Positions 45,205 through 55,583 of a stretch of DNA of 64,000 nucleotides are shown here, piece by piece; position 1 is the first letter of the stretch; every line of letters begins with the position of its first letter. Below the pieces are notes generated by a model, which searched no databases, had not been told where the DNA came from, and worked only from the letters and a program-made list of their open reading frames with translations. The stretch lies in contig NZ_VLOG01000041.1 in NCBI RefSeq assembly GCF_007655305.1, positions 1 to 64,000 of the forward strand, in the 5' to 3' direction. Both the position numbers and the translations under genes were made by a program. The stretch is from Algoriphagus algorifonticola (lineage in GTDB: Bacteria; Bacteroidota; Bacteroidia; Cytophagales; Cyclobacteriaceae).

Positions 45205-45262
45205 AACAGACAATAACCATTAACTCAATAACTAATAACCAATAACTCAATAATCCATAATC
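45205..45262 (+). repeat. AT-rich short-period repeat before the S10 peptidase
   Basis: A run of near-identical AATAACTCAATAA / AATAACC units ending at the ATG (45210-45258). It is probably slippage-generated. The rest of the gap 45085-45262 shows no feature. Confidence 0.6.
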
Positions 45263-46780
45263 ATGTACTTAGTATCCAGATTAAGACTAGTTTTCCTTTT
45301 TACCTTGATTTCAACCTTCACTTTTGCCCAGGAGAAGGCTCATGAATCCAAAGAGCTTCCCAAAGCTCAGGTGTTTGAAAGTAAACAGACCGTCACCATT
45401 GACGGCAAGGTCATCAACCTTCAAGCAAAGGCAGGGACCATGGAACTGAAGGACGAAAATAATAAGCCTATCGCCCTTTTTGGTTTTACTGCTTACTTCA
45501 AAGAAAATGGAGGAAAAAATAGACCCATCGTTTTCGCCTACAACGGAGGACCGGGTTCATCGTCTTACTGGTTGCACATGGGTATCATGGGACCCAAAAG
45601 AATTGTTGTCGACGATCCGAATTACAACCAAGGCGCTCCCTATCAACTAGTCAATAATGAATTCTCCATACTGGATGTAGCAGACGTGGTCATGATGGAT
45701 CCTGTTGGCACAGGTCTTTCCGTACCCATTGGAGATGCAACAGGGAAGGATTTTTGGGGAGTGGATCAAGATATCCGATCTGTCAGCTTGTTTATCATGC
45801 AATTTTTGAAGGCTCATGATAGGCTGAATTCTCCTAAATATATCCTTGGTGAGAGTTATGGGACTTTCAGAAATGCAGGCGTGATGAATTACCTGCTAAA
45901 TAGGGGATATGCCTTGAATGGTGTGATTATGGTTTCAGCCGTATTTGACTTGAGATCACTGTTTTTCGCTCCTAATGAGGATTTATCCTATATCGTGTAT
46001 TTGCCAACTATGGCCGCTACTGCTTGGTATCATAATAAGATAGAAAGGAAACACTCGGACTTGGATGCCTTTGTGGAAGAAGTGAGAGGGTTTACAGAAA
46101 ATCATTATACGCCAGCCTTATTTAAAGGAAACAGAATATCTGATACTGAAAAAAATCAGGTTGCTGCCAGTCTTGAATCCTATACTGGAGTCTCTGCAGC
46201 TATTTGGAAAAGAGCTGATTTGAAAATTACAGCCGGTGAATTTTTCCAGGAATTATTGCGCGATGAAAAGAACACAGTGGGACGACTGGATTCCAGATAC
46301 AAAGGGATCAACATCGATCCTATGTCTATGGATTCCTTTACAGATCCTCAAAGTGATGCCATTTCTCCGGCTTATACTATGGGATTCCTGGACTACTTTC
46401 ATGGAGCTTTGGGAGTAAGTAAGGATTTACTCTATGCTACCTCAGCTTATTCCAAAGAAGGCTTCAAATGGGACTGGAAGCATCAGGGCAATAACTTTTG
46501 GGGAGCAGATGCAGCCGTTACCACAGTTCCTGATATGACAGAGGCTCTGAGCAAGGATCCAAATGTGAAGATATTAATCATGAATGGATATTATGATTTA
46601 GCAACTGTCTTCTATGGTGTGGAGCATAGTATTTCTCATATAGATCTCCCGAAGTCAGCAACTGACAGAATTATCATGGAATACTATGAAGCCGGACATA
46701 TGATGTATACCCATTTGCCATCTGCGAAGAAATTTAGAGAAGATTTGAAGGCATTTATTGAAGATACTTTGAGAAAATAA
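45263..46780 (+). CDS. S10-family serine carboxypeptidase-like protein
   Basis: 505 residues with signal peptide (FTFAQE near 22). Motifs: FAYNGGPGSSSYWLH (oxyanion hole), ILGESYGTFR (nucleophile Ser), Asp in NGYYDLATVF and His in EAGHMMYTH. This is the alpha/beta hydrolase fold of serine carboxypeptidases. The product should be exported and cleave C-terminal residues of peptides. It is 13 bases before the next gene. Confidence 0.9.
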   Translation: MYLVSRLRLVFLFTLISTFTFAQEKAHESKELPKAQVFESKQTVTIDGKVINLQAKAGTMELKDENNKPIALFGFTAYFKENGGKNRPIVFAYNGGPGSSSYWLHMGIMGPKRIVVDDPNYNQGAPYQLVNNEFSILDVADVVMMDPVGTGLSVPIGDATGKDFWGVDQDIRSVSLFIMQFLKAHDRLNSPKYILGESYGTFRNAGVMNYLLNRGYALNGVIMVSAVFDLRSLFFAPNEDLSYIVYLPTMAATAWYHNKIERKHSDLDAFVEEVRGFTENHYTPALFKGNRISDTEKNQVAASLESYTGVSAAIWKRADLKITAGEFFQELLRDEKNTVGRLDSRYKGINIDPMSMDSFTDPQSDAISPAYTMGFLDYFHGALGVSKDLLYATSAYSKEGFKWDWKHQGNNFWGADAAVTTVPDMTEALSKDPNVKILIMNGYYDLATVFYGVEHSISHIDLPKSATDRIIMEYYEAGHMMYTHLPSAKKFREDLKAFIEDTLRK

Positions 46781-46793
46781 AGTAGATTTCCAC

Positions 46794-47885
46794 ATGATAA
46801 AATTCAAGTTTTTCAAAGCCCTGTTACTGAGCGGGGCTTTTTTTCAATTGGTAACTGGCTTGGTTCAGGCACAGTCATCATCTCTATATTTTCCACCGAT
46901 CGATTCTGATGATTGGGAGAAAATTTCCCTTCAGCAAGCAGGTCTTGATCAAGGTGAAATGGGTGAATTTTTGAATTGGCTGAGTGAAACAGATACCAGA
47001 GCTTTTCTGATTTTAAAAGATGGAAGGATTGTCATAGAAGAGTATTGGGGCAATAAACTGACAGGATTGGGTCAGATGGATGCTAACTCTTATTGGTATT
47101 GGGCTTCTGCCGGCAAAACTCTTACTGCTACTTTGATCGGAATAGCTGAAGAACAAAAACTAATAAAACTCAAAGATAGGTCTCAAAAATACTTGGGGAC
47201 AGGCTGGACCTCATTAAGTCAAAAACAGGAAAAGAAAATACGTTTGATTCATCACCTTACTATGACTACAGGCTTGAATGATCAAGTTTCAAATTTAGAT
47301 GATACTTCTCCTTCCTCTTTCCAGTATTTGGCAGATCCCGGTAAGCGTTGGGCTTATCATAATGCTAGCTATACTGTTTTGGAAAAGGTGATAAATGAAG
47401 CTGCGGGAATGGATATGCAAGAATACTTTCGGATAAATATTGGAGATAAAATTGGGATGAGGGGGTTTTGGCAAAAAAACGGTCAAAATAATGTTTTCTT
47501 TAGTACACCTAGGAGCATGGCAAGATTTGGTCTTTTGCTTTTAGCTGAAGGTAATTGGGATGGAAAGATATTTTGGAGTAGTAAATATTTCCAAGACATG
47601 ACCCAATCTTCTCAGCAGATGAACCCCAGTTATGGATACCTAACTTGGCTGAATGGTCAAAAATCATATTTATTACCCGGAGGTCAGTCTAGATTACCGG
47701 GAAGTTTGATCAAAAGTGCTCCTGATGACATGTATCAGGCAATGGGGAAAAATGGTCAGTTTCTGATGGTTGTTCCATCAAAAAACTTGGTGATTGTCAG
47801 AATGGGTGGGGCCCCAGGCAACCTTCCTGTCCCTTTTTTATTGGCAAGACAAATTTGGGATAGGCTAGGACCTATATTAAAGTAA
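46794..47885 (+). CDS. Secreted beta-lactamase-family serine hydrolase
   Basis: 363 residues with signal peptide (VTGLVQAQ near 27). SxxK is seen as SAGK in YWASAGKTL, YxN as YHN in AYHNASY, and PGSLIKSA near the end is a possible third-motif region. It is a class C beta-lactamase/esterase-type fold, different in sequence from the one at 4173. It starts 13 bases after the S10 gene, so the two are co-transcribed. Confidence 0.87.
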   Translation: MIKFKFFKALLLSGAFFQLVTGLVQAQSSSLYFPPIDSDDWEKISLQQAGLDQGEMGEFLNWLSETDTRAFLILKDGRIVIEEYWGNKLTGLGQMDANSYWYWASAGKTLTATLIGIAEEQKLIKLKDRSQKYLGTGWTSLSQKQEKKIRLIHHLTMTTGLNDQVSNLDDTSPSSFQYLADPGKRWAYHNASYTVLEKVINEAAGMDMQEYFRINIGDKIGMRGFWQKNGQNNVFFSTPRSMARFGLLLLAEGNWDGKIFWSSKYFQDMTQSSQQMNPSYGYLTWLNGQKSYLLPGGQSRLPGSLIKSAPDDMYQAMGKNGQFLMVVPSKNLVIVRMGGAPGNLPVPFLLARQIWDRLGPILK

Positions 47886-47889
47886 AAGC

Positions 47890-48285
47890 TTAGTCTTTGG
47901 AATCGTTTCTTGAAAGTTGATAGTTGATTTTCTCCATGGTTAGTGGTTTTTCGATAAATCCACTAACTACTTCATAATCCATAGCCTTTTGCCTATCCTG
48001 AAAATCAATGGAGCTGGAAAGGATGACTATTTTATCTTTTCTTTCCGGAAATTTTTCAAGATAAAAATTCAAAAACTCCCATCCGTTCATAACGGGCATG
48101 TTAATGTCCAAAAAAATCATGATTTGTTGGTCTGTTGGGAGTTCGGCTATTGCAATTAAAGCTTCTTCACCTTCTAGAAACTGGTAAATGTGCTTTGATA
48201 GATCCGTCTTTCCTAACAGCCGTTTATTGATCAGATTGTTTATCGGATCATCGTCCACAAGAAAAATCGCTTCGAAATGGATCAT
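47890..48285 (-). CDS. Single-domain response regulator
   Basis: 131 residues, receiver domain only: acidic pocket VDDDP near 10-14, phospho-acceptor Asp in FLDINMP, Ser in ILSSS and Lys in IEKPLT. There is no output domain, so it must act by protein contact (CheY-like) or as a phosphorelay intermediate. No kinase gene is adjacent. It is convergent with the serine hydrolase gene, 4 bases apart. Confidence 0.92.
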   Translation of the reverse strand: MIHFEAIFLVDDDPINNLINKRLLGKTDLSKHIYQFLEGEEALIAIAELPTDQQIMIFLDINMPVMNGWEFLNFYLEKFPERKDKIVILSSSIDFQDRQKAMDYEVVSGFIEKPLTMEKINYQLSRNDSKD

Positions 48286-48404
48286 GTTGGCAAAAGTAAC
48301 TAATCAGGCTGTATATAGCCCAAAATACAATTATTCCTACTGTCAGAAAAAACTTTAGGAGCCTTTTTTCAAAAATGATTTTACAGGCACTCAAAATCAG
48401 GACA

Positions 48405-48432
48405 ATAAAAAAGGAGGCTTCAGCCTCCTTTT
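48405..48432 (-). terminator. Intrinsic terminator of groESL
   Basis: Arms AAAAGGAGGCT and AGCCTCCTTTT with a two-base loop. On the minus strand a run of T follows. It lies about 20 bases after the groEL stop codon. The remaining gap to 48286 has no feature. Confidence 0.9.
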
Positions 48433-48450
48433 CAATTATTTGGGGTTGAA

Positions 48451-50091
<1,641 letters not shown>

Positions 50092-50115
50092 TTAGTGTTT
50101 GTTCTTGTTGAATGA

Positions 50116-50394
50116 TTAAAGGATCGCGAAAATGTCAGATTCTCTCATGATAAGATAATCTGCACCATCTACGTTGAGTTCAGTTCCGGAATACTTTCCG
50201 TACAAAACAGTGTCTCCAACTTTTACAGTCAAGGGCTCATCTTTTTTACCATTGCCAACTGCTACTACGGTTCCTCTTTGAGGCTTTTCCTTGGCAGTGT
50301 CCGGGATGTAAAGACCGGATGCGGTTTTCTCTTCAGCTGCAGCAGGTTCTACTAGAACTCTGTCCGCAAGAGGTTTGATGTTCACTTTTGACAT
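50116..50394 (-). CDS. groES: Co-chaperonin GroES
   Basis: 92 residues with the family signature [38 protein letters not shown] opening and mobile loop near 18-35, ending in [11 protein letters not shown]. First gene of the groESL operon. No CIRCE element is found upstream; a sigma-54-like promoter and an inverted repeat are. Confidence 0.99.
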   Translation of the reverse strand: MSKVNIKPLADRVLVEPAAAEEKTASGLYIPDTAKEKPQRGTVVAVGNGKKDEPLTVKVGDTVLYGKYSGTELNVDGADYLIMRESDIFAIL

Positions 50395-50440
50395 AGTTAT
50401 GAAATTGTTTAAAGGTTAGATTAAAATTCTATACTCCCTA

Positions 50441-50460
50441 ATGAGCGATTCCTGTGCCAA
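50441..50460 (-). promoter_or_regulatory. Sigma-54-like promoter upstream of groES
   Basis: On the minus strand TTGGCAC-AGGAA-TCGCT matches the -24/-12 consensus TGGCAC-N5-TTGCW with one mismatch, keeping the exact GG-N10-GC spacing. The start point would be near 50433, 39 bases before the ATG. It is a single match, so chance is possible. Confidence 0.4.
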
Positions 50461-50480
50461 GGGAGTTTTTCATGAAAAGT

Positions 50481-50506
50481 CTGACAAATCGGCTACATCC
50501 TGTCAG
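50481..50506. promoter_or_regulatory. Inverted repeat upstream of groES
   Basis: CTGACA (50481-50486) and TGTCAG (50501-50506) are perfect inverted halves 14 bases apart, at about -90 to -110 from the groES start. It is a possible upstream activator or repressor site. Confidence 0.3.
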
Positions 50507-50690
50507 GTAGAGGACTGCCAATTCGAATTTTGAGCTACTTTTTGTCTGCCAAAATTTCCAAAAATGCTGGATAAAATGTCAGAATTCTGTAAATTTTGGT
50601 AAACCTATGTTGCCTATGAAATGCCCATGAGGAAAAATCTCACACAACTTGTCCCGAACTTGTTTCGGGAGAGGGATGATTATCCTGGGC

Positions 50691-50826
50691 ATTCCATCTG
50701 ACCTCTAAAAAACAAATTATAAACAGATGAAATCGAGCACGACCCAAAGTGACACACAGAGAGACGATTATAATTAATGCGAAGATTCCATCTGACCTCT
50801 AAAAAACAAATTATAAACAGATGAAA
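50691..50826 (+). repeat. Duplicated 42-bp leader including a start codon
   Basis: A 42-bp segment at 50691-50732 is repeated without change at 50785-50826. Both contain CATCTG...CAGATG, which can pair over the ATG. Copy 2 gives the start codon of the gene at 50821; copy 1 gives an ATG followed by a 16-codon frame ending at TAA. The spacer is 52 bp. The rest of the gap 50395-50690 holds only the promoter candidates and a small hairpin near 50652. Confidence 0.85.
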
Positions 50827-51531
50827 ACATTGTCGAAAAACTGGATGACAGAAGGGCTGATTGATTTCGAGTATAAGAAGTATCAATTGTTAGCCTATTT
50901 GCAGGAAACAGAAAAGCAGTTTAAAGCGGTTCGCCTGTATCCGCATCTAGGGGAGTTGATTGAGCATCATCGAAACCTCAATGAGTTTAAATCCGGGAAA
51001 AAGTCTATCTCTGACTTCTTTCCCAAGGCTCTTTCACATGTGGATTTGAAGCAAGTTAAACTTCACTACAAGGACCTGGAAAAAGAAGATCAGGTGCTGC
51101 AGGAGGTTAACCAAATTGCGGATTTCGCATTGCCCAGCATTGAGAAAAAAATCGTGGAAGGAAGAAATATCTATGATTATGTAGAGGATCAAGTGGAGTT
51201 TGAACCAGTAGGAATTCAGCCGATTTACAACAGGGAAGGCTTTGTTTTTCTGACAAGAGAGAAAGACTCTGATGTCTATGCATACAGGTATAAATCCAGT
51301 TTGCTCCAACTTGCAGGAGAAAAATTCCGAAGTATCAGCTTATGGCTTTTGGGTGTTTTTCAGAAAACCCTTGTCAAGACATTGGAAATGCTCAAACTTG
51401 AATTAATCCGGGAGGTAAAAGAATTGCCCAATCCAGCTACTTGGAGAATGCACTCCCACCAGGCTTTTCCCATTGATGAAACGTTGATACCTATCAGTAA
51501 AAGGCTATTGCTTCAAAAAGTCAATTCATAA
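50821..51531 (+). CDS. Conserved hypothetical protein
   Basis: 236 residues, mostly helical, starting KTLSKNWMTEGLIDFEYKKYQLLAYLQ. A central LHYKDLEKEDQVLQEVNQIADFALPSIE is followed by a beta-rich part GIQPIYNREGFVFLTREKDSDVYAYRY. No catalytic motif, signal peptide or membrane segment. It appears to be a Bacteroidota-specific cytoplasmic family of unknown function. It is convergent with the hydroxylase gene. Confidence 0.75.
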   Translation: MKTLSKNWMTEGLIDFEYKKYQLLAYLQETEKQFKAVRLYPHLGELIEHHRNLNEFKSGKKSISDFFPKALSHVDLKQVKLHYKDLEKEDQVLQEVNQIADFALPSIEKKIVEGRNIYDYVEDQVEFEPVGIQPIYNREGFVFLTREKDSDVYAYRYKSSLLQLAGEKFRSISLWLLGVFQKTLVKTLEMLKLELIREVKELPNPATWRMHSHQAFPIDETLIPISKRLLLQKVNS

Positions 51532-51555
51532 AAAAAGGAGGCCTAACTGGCCTCC
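51531..51555 (-). terminator. Terminator that contains the hydroxylase stop codon
   Basis: Stem GGAGGCC (51537-51543) / GGCCTCC (51549-51555) with a five-base loop. On the minus strand a T-run follows. The TAG stop of the hydroxylase gene (51543-51545) lies in the stem/loop edge. Confidence 0.82.
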
Positions 51556-52472
51556 ACTAATTCTTCTTTTTTGTCTATTTTCTTTTCCACGGGAACCAAC
51601 TTTTTCTCCCTATTGGCAATTACCTCAGCGCCAGGCTTGTCAAATAATATTCTCCAGGCTTCTTTAAAGCTTTGAGCTTTTCTTAAGTCTGAGAAAATAT
51701 CTCTCCATTCATGAAATACTAAATAAATGGGATTGTAAGAAGTTACCGGCTTGGTAATTCCATAATTAGGTCTTTCGCCTTCCGGCATGAAAGTGCCAAA
51801 CATTCTGTCCCAAATAATGAAGGTTGAACCGTAGTTTTTATCCAAATAATGCTCGTCACTGGCGTGGTGAACTCGGTGATGGGAAGGAGTGGTGAAAATG
51901 AATTCAATTACCGGGTGAAGTTTTTTGATGTATTCTGTATGGATCCAGAACTGATAGAGAACGGCTATCTGGTGGCAAATGAAGAATACAAATGGATCAA
52001 AACCCATGAACATCACAGGGAAAAAGAAAATGATTTTAATATGCTGTGTCCATCCCAAACGGAAGGAAACGGATAAGTTATACTTGGATGAATTGTGATG
52101 GGTAATATGTGTGGCCCACCAGAATCTCTGCTCATGCGCAACTCTATGCGCCCAATACCTGGCAAAGTCAATTGCGATAAAGCAAAGGATAAAAGACCAC
52201 CAAGTCGCTGGGATTTTGAAAGGGGAGATGTTGTAGAAGAACAAAGCAGAACCAAAAGTGGCCAATTTTATCATTGCGCTGATGCCCACATTTACAAAAC
52301 CAATAGTGGCTGCCGCAAAGAAATCTTTGGCATCGTATGAATCTTTCTTTTGATACCAGCTAATTCCCCATTCTAAGAATACCAGAAAAAACATGATCGG
52401 AGCCGCCCATAAAATGAGATTAGGCCAGCTTTCTAGATTAAGATCCTCCACTCGGAGTGTTTGATTATTCAT
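51543..52472 (-). CDS. Fatty acid hydroxylase/sterol desaturase-family membrane protein
   Basis: 309 residues, with four or five membrane helices. The histidine clusters of the superfamily are seen: HRVAHE near 118, THITHH near 132, and HHRVHH near 212. Di-iron oxygenases of this type hydroxylate or desaturate fatty acids or sterol-like lipids in the membrane. No sterol genes are nearby, so a bacterial lipid is the likely substrate. The C-terminus is Lys/Glu-rich. Confidence 0.9.
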   Translation of the reverse strand: MNNQTLRVEDLNLESWPNLILWAAPIMFFLVFLEWGISWYQKKDSYDAKDFFAAATIGFVNVGISAMIKLATFGSALFFYNISPFKIPATWWSFILCFIAIDFARYWAHRVAHEQRFWWATHITHHNSSKYNLSVSFRLGWTQHIKIIFFFPVMFMGFDPFVFFICHQIAVLYQFWIHTEYIKKLHPVIEFIFTTPSHHRVHHASDEHYLDKNYGSTFIIWDRMFGTFMPEGERPNYGITKPVTSYNPIYLVFHEWRDIFSDLRKAQSFKEAWRILFDKPGAEVIANREKKLVPVEKKIDKKEELVEAS

Positions 52473-52552
52473 AAAGGATAATTTGGTTGAAGCAGCAGAT
52501 TTAAAGAACGGTGATTAGCTATCCGCTGAAAAAACGCTTATCTACTAAATTA

Positions 52553-52583
52553 AATAAAAAAGTCCGCCTTGTAAAGGCGGACT
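52553..52583 (-). terminator. Intrinsic terminator after secG
   Basis: Perfect stem AGTCCGCC / GGCGGACT (52561-52568, 52576-52583) followed on the minus strand by a T-run. It ends the long gene run that begins with pabB. Confidence 0.9.
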
Positions 52584-52616
52584 CTAAATATATTCTTAAA
52601 TGGTCTTAATTTTCCA

Positions 52617-52976
52617 TTATTGGTTGGAACTGCTGTCCGGAGTGGTAGTCTCTGCTGGAAGAACGCTTTCACCCTCGGTATCTCCAAATGCCGGAGCAAC
52701 TACTTGCTGCTTTGCACTTTCAATATTTGGTGATGCAAACTGATTTGGCTGGCTTCCAGTATAGAAAGCTGAAGATGCCAAGGAAAGAACCAAAATTGCC
52801 ATTGCCAATACCCAAGTGGCTTTTTCAAGTACATTTCCTGTACGAGTTACACCCATGATTTGGGAAGCACTTCCACCGAAAGCTGCCCCAACTCCACCTT
52901 TAGAATTTTGTCCTAAAATCACAAGGATCAAAAGAACAGCTAAGATTAGGATAATGGTGATTAATAAGGTAAACAT
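52617..52976 (-). CDS. secG: Preprotein translocase subunit SecG
   Basis: 119 residues: an N-terminal membrane helix (LLITIILILAVLLILVIL), QNSKGGVGAAFGG (the SecG loop), a second helix (ATWVLAMAILVLSLASSAF) and a Ser/Thr-rich tail about 40 residues longer than in E. coli. It associates with SecYE in the inner membrane. It lies 10 bases after the upstream gene. Confidence 0.95.
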   Translation of the reverse strand: MFTLLITIILILAVLLILVILGQNSKGGVGAAFGGSASQIMGVTRTGNVLEKATWVLAMAILVLSLASSAFYTGSQPNQFASPNIESAKQQVVAPAFGDTEGESVLPAETTTPDSSSNQ

Positions 52977-52986
52977 ATGTTTTTAA

Positions 52987-53733
52987 TTAAGATTTTTTCA
53001 GATTTTCAATCAAGTCCGCAAAGTAAGCCCTTTTATCCGGAAACTTCAAACTCAATTTCTTATAAATTTCAATGGCTTTTGCCTGTTTATCTTGCTTTAC
53101 CAAGAGTTTGGCAAAAGATTCTGAAATCAGATTGTCATTAATTTTAGTGCTTTCTGCAGCAAGGTTTTCTGTATTTTGATTGGCCTCGATTTCTTTAATG
53201 GTAGCCAGCTTGATATCCTTTTTGCTGAACGCCTTGATCAGGTCAATTTGTTCCTGCTTTTTGGAATCGAGAATTTGCTTCTTCTCTTTCTTTTTGATCG
53301 TTTCGATCAAATCTTCTCCCGCTCCCGGTCTTTTTACTCGCTTTTTAGGCTTTTCAGGGCTTTTTGGCTTCTCAGGTTGGGGGACAGTACCTTTCAATTG
53401 ATCACCCAATGCTTTTAAAGACTGGGTTCTGCTCGCTTGATCAGGTTTTTCAGGCTGGTCTTCCGGAAGAAGATCGTCTTTTCTGGAGCCTATATCGTTT
53501 GCACTTATTTTTTGCTCTATTAGTTTTTTCAACCAAATCCTATCCGGACTGGTGATTGCAGCCATTCCCAAAGCGCTGGATTTGGATTTCTTTTGAAATT
53601 CATACCTGGCTATCAAAACATGAGGGATTTGAAAATAAGGAAAGTTTTCCTGCACCTTCTTCAATTGGAGGATATCACTCTTCTCCAAGGAGTCGGCTTT
53701 TTGGATTATTTCTTGAAATTGGCTGGCGTTCAC
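52987..53733 (-). CDS. Tetratricopeptide-like hypothetical protein
   Basis: 248 residues. The N-terminus (LKKVQENFPYFQIPHVLIARYEFQKKSKSSA) and the C-terminal AKLLVKQDKQAKAIEIYKKLSLKFPDKRAYFADLIENL look like TPR helices, with a long Lys/Pro/Glu-rich low-complexity middle (about 90-190). It probably acts as a scaffold. The position between lptE and secG is frequent in Bacteroidota; function unknown. Confidence 0.75.
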   Translation of the reverse strand: MNASQFQEIIQKADSLEKSDILQLKKVQENFPYFQIPHVLIARYEFQKKSKSSALGMAAITSPDRIWLKKLIEQKISANDIGSRKDDLLPEDQPEKPDQASRTQSLKALGDQLKGTVPQPEKPKSPEKPKKRVKRPGAGEDLIETIKKKEKKQILDSKKQEQIDLIKAFSKKDIKLATIKEIEANQNTENLAAESTKINDNLISESFAKLLVKQDKQAKAIEIYKKLSLKFPDKRAYFADLIENLKKS

Positions 53734-53764
53734 TTTCTGGCTTTTGGGTGAAAATATAGAAAAT

Positions 53765-54304
53765 TTACCAATTTGCTACAGTTGCAGTGAATACATCCTG
53801 TATGATGTTTTTGAAAATTTCCTCGATTAACTGACTTTCTACATCCAATAGGGTAGTAGTTCTCGGGTCATAATCCTGAAAAAAGGAAAAACTTCTTTTG
53901 AGGTTTTCCTCTTCATTGGTCAAGTTGATATAATCTACTTCCACAGCAATGGTTAATCGCATTTGCCCCGCTCTATCTGGTAGATTTGGGTTGCCACTCG
54001 AAACAGCCGATTGTGGCGTCAAGGTGTAGCGCTTAATTGCACCGGAAAACTGAAGATCTCCATTGCTCCTTACTAATTCCAGTTGGGTATTTCTCTGATA
54101 ATATTCTTTCAGACTTTCTGTAAATAGCTGCTCCATATTTGCCGGACCACCACCAGAATCATTGAAAAAATTATCAACAGAGAATGTCTTCACCAATTCA
54201 TAATTAATGTTGGTTCCGGTAAAACTGTATTTGACCGAGCAGCTTTGGAATAATAGAAAAATCAATCCTAGTACTAGGCCAAGATTCTTATTGATCAATT
54301 TCAT
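53765..54304 (-). CDS. lptE: LPS-assembly lipoprotein LptE
   Basis: 179 residues from the ATG at 54304 (an earlier frame start adds unrelated residues before the signal). Lipoprotein signal LGLIFLLFQSC (Cys22), then the LptE core with VKYSFTGTNIN and TVANW ending. It plugs LptD at the outer membrane for LPS delivery; lptD itself is not in the window. It overlaps the sigma-54 activator gene by 17 bp. Confidence 0.85.
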   Translation of the reverse strand: MKLINKNLGLVLGLIFLLFQSCSVKYSFTGTNINYELVKTFSVDNFFNDSGGGPANMEQLFTESLKEYYQRNTQLELVRSNGDLQFSGAIKRYTLTPQSAVSSGNPNLPDRAGQMRLTIAVEVDYINLTNEEENLKRSFSFFQDYDPRTTTLLDVESQLIEEIFKNIIQDVFTATVANW

Positions 54305-55583
54305 ATTGCTTGATTTTTCTGTAAAGGGTCCTTTCAGATATTCCCAAATCGCTTGCCGCATACTTTCTTTTATTGTTATGCTTTCTTAACGCCCGAAGAA
54401 TCATTTCCTTTTCCTTTTTCTCCAAAGAAAGTGAATTGTCATCTTCTTCGTGAATGATATCTTCAATTGCTTCTTCCTCGTATTCATCGGTATCTACAGA
54501 AGAAGGCTTCTGAGATTCTAGTACCAGAGGAACATTGTAATTGGGACTGTTGTCGCTTTTGTTTTCAGCAGGAGCTAAATTGCTCTCCATATCCTCAAAT
54601 AGTCCGCTGTGTTTTTGAATTATACTTTGGTTTAAACCACCGCTTTGATAAGACTCTAATACCAATTTTTTGAGCTCATTCATGTCCTTTTTCATATCAA
54701 AAAGAACCTTGTACAGAATATCTCTTTCTGAAAAGTCCATCCCTTCGCTTTTGCCCTGATTATTTGGGAGGGTCATTGGGAGGCGGGAATTTTCTGCTGG
54801 TAAATACCTGGATAAAGTTTCTGCATCTACCTCTCTTTGCTCTTCCAAGAGAGAAATTTGTTCAGCAATATTTTTCAACTGCCTGATATTTCCAGGGAAA
54901 GGATAGCGCATCAATAAGGTTTGTGCCTGCTCGTCCAGAGAAATAGGCTTAACATGGTATTTTTCAGAAAAGTCAGAGGTGAATTTTCTAAAAAGTAAAA
55001 CCACGTCCTCGCCACGCTCTCTCAAAGGGGGGACATAAATTGGAACTGTATTTAACCTGTAGTAAAGGTCTTCCCGGAATTTTCCTTTTTCTACTGCCTT
55101 TAATAAATTGACATTGGTGGCAGTGATGACGCGGACATTCGTCTTCTGAACTTTGGAAGAACCCACTTTAATGAATTCTCCATTTTCTAAAACCCGAAGT
55201 AATCTCGCCTGTGTTCCCAATGGCATTTCTCCGATTTCATCCAAGAAAATAGATCCTCCGTCTGTTACCTCGAAATAGCCTTTTCTAGCTTCATGAGCTC
55301 CGGTAAATGATCCTTTTTCATGACCAAATAATTCAGAATCAATAGTTCCTTCCGGAATCGCTCCGCAGTTGATCGCGATAAACTTTCCATGCTTTCTGGT
55401 AGAAATGGAATGGATGATTTTTGAAAAACTCTCCTTACCGCTCCCACTTTCTCCGGTAATCAAGACCGTCATATCTGTAGGGGCAGCCTGCATTGCTACT
55501 TGAATGGCATGGTTCAGTAGGGGACTATTACCAATGATTCCAAACCGGAGTTTGACGCTATGTATCTCTTGGGCTGTGATCAT
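54288..55583 (-). CDS. Sigma-54-interacting transcriptional activator
   Basis: 431 residues without an N-terminal sensor domain: the AAA+ domain starts near residue 14. Walker A is GESGSGKES near 43, the sigma-54 loop reads GSFTGA rather than the canonical GAFTGA, and Walker B is FLDEIGEM. A long acidic linker (about 285-375) precedes a Fis-type helix-turn-helix ([21 protein letters not shown]). Control is probably by partner proteins or expression. It overlaps miaB by 4 bp and lptE by 17 bp; this linkage to housekeeping genes is a Bacteroidota trait. Confidence 0.9.
   Translation of the reverse strand: MITAQEIHSVKLRFGIIGNSPLLNHAIQVAMQAAPTDMTVLITGESGSGKESFSKIIHSISTRKHGKFIAINCGAIPEGTIDSELFGHEKGSFTGAHEARKGYFEVTDGGSIFLDEIGEMPLGTQARLLRVLENGEFIKVGSSKVQKTNVRVITATNVNLLKAVEKGKFREDLYYRLNTVPIYVPPLRERGEDVVLLFRKFTSDFSEKYHVKPISLDEQAQTLLMRYPFPGNIRQLKNIAEQISLLEEQREVDAETLSRYLPAENSRLPMTLPNNQGKSEGMDFSERDILYKVLFDMKKDMNELKKLVLESYQSGGLNQSIIQKHSGLFEDMESNLAPAENKSDNSPNYNVPLVLESQKPSSVDTDEYEEEAIEDIIHEEDDNSLSLEKKEKEMILRALRKHNNKRKYAASDLGISERTLYRKIKQYEIDQ

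Noticed and set aside
50395-50560. CIRCE element upstream of groES
   Set aside because: I looked for the TTAGCACTC-N9-GAGTGCTAA motif and did not find it.
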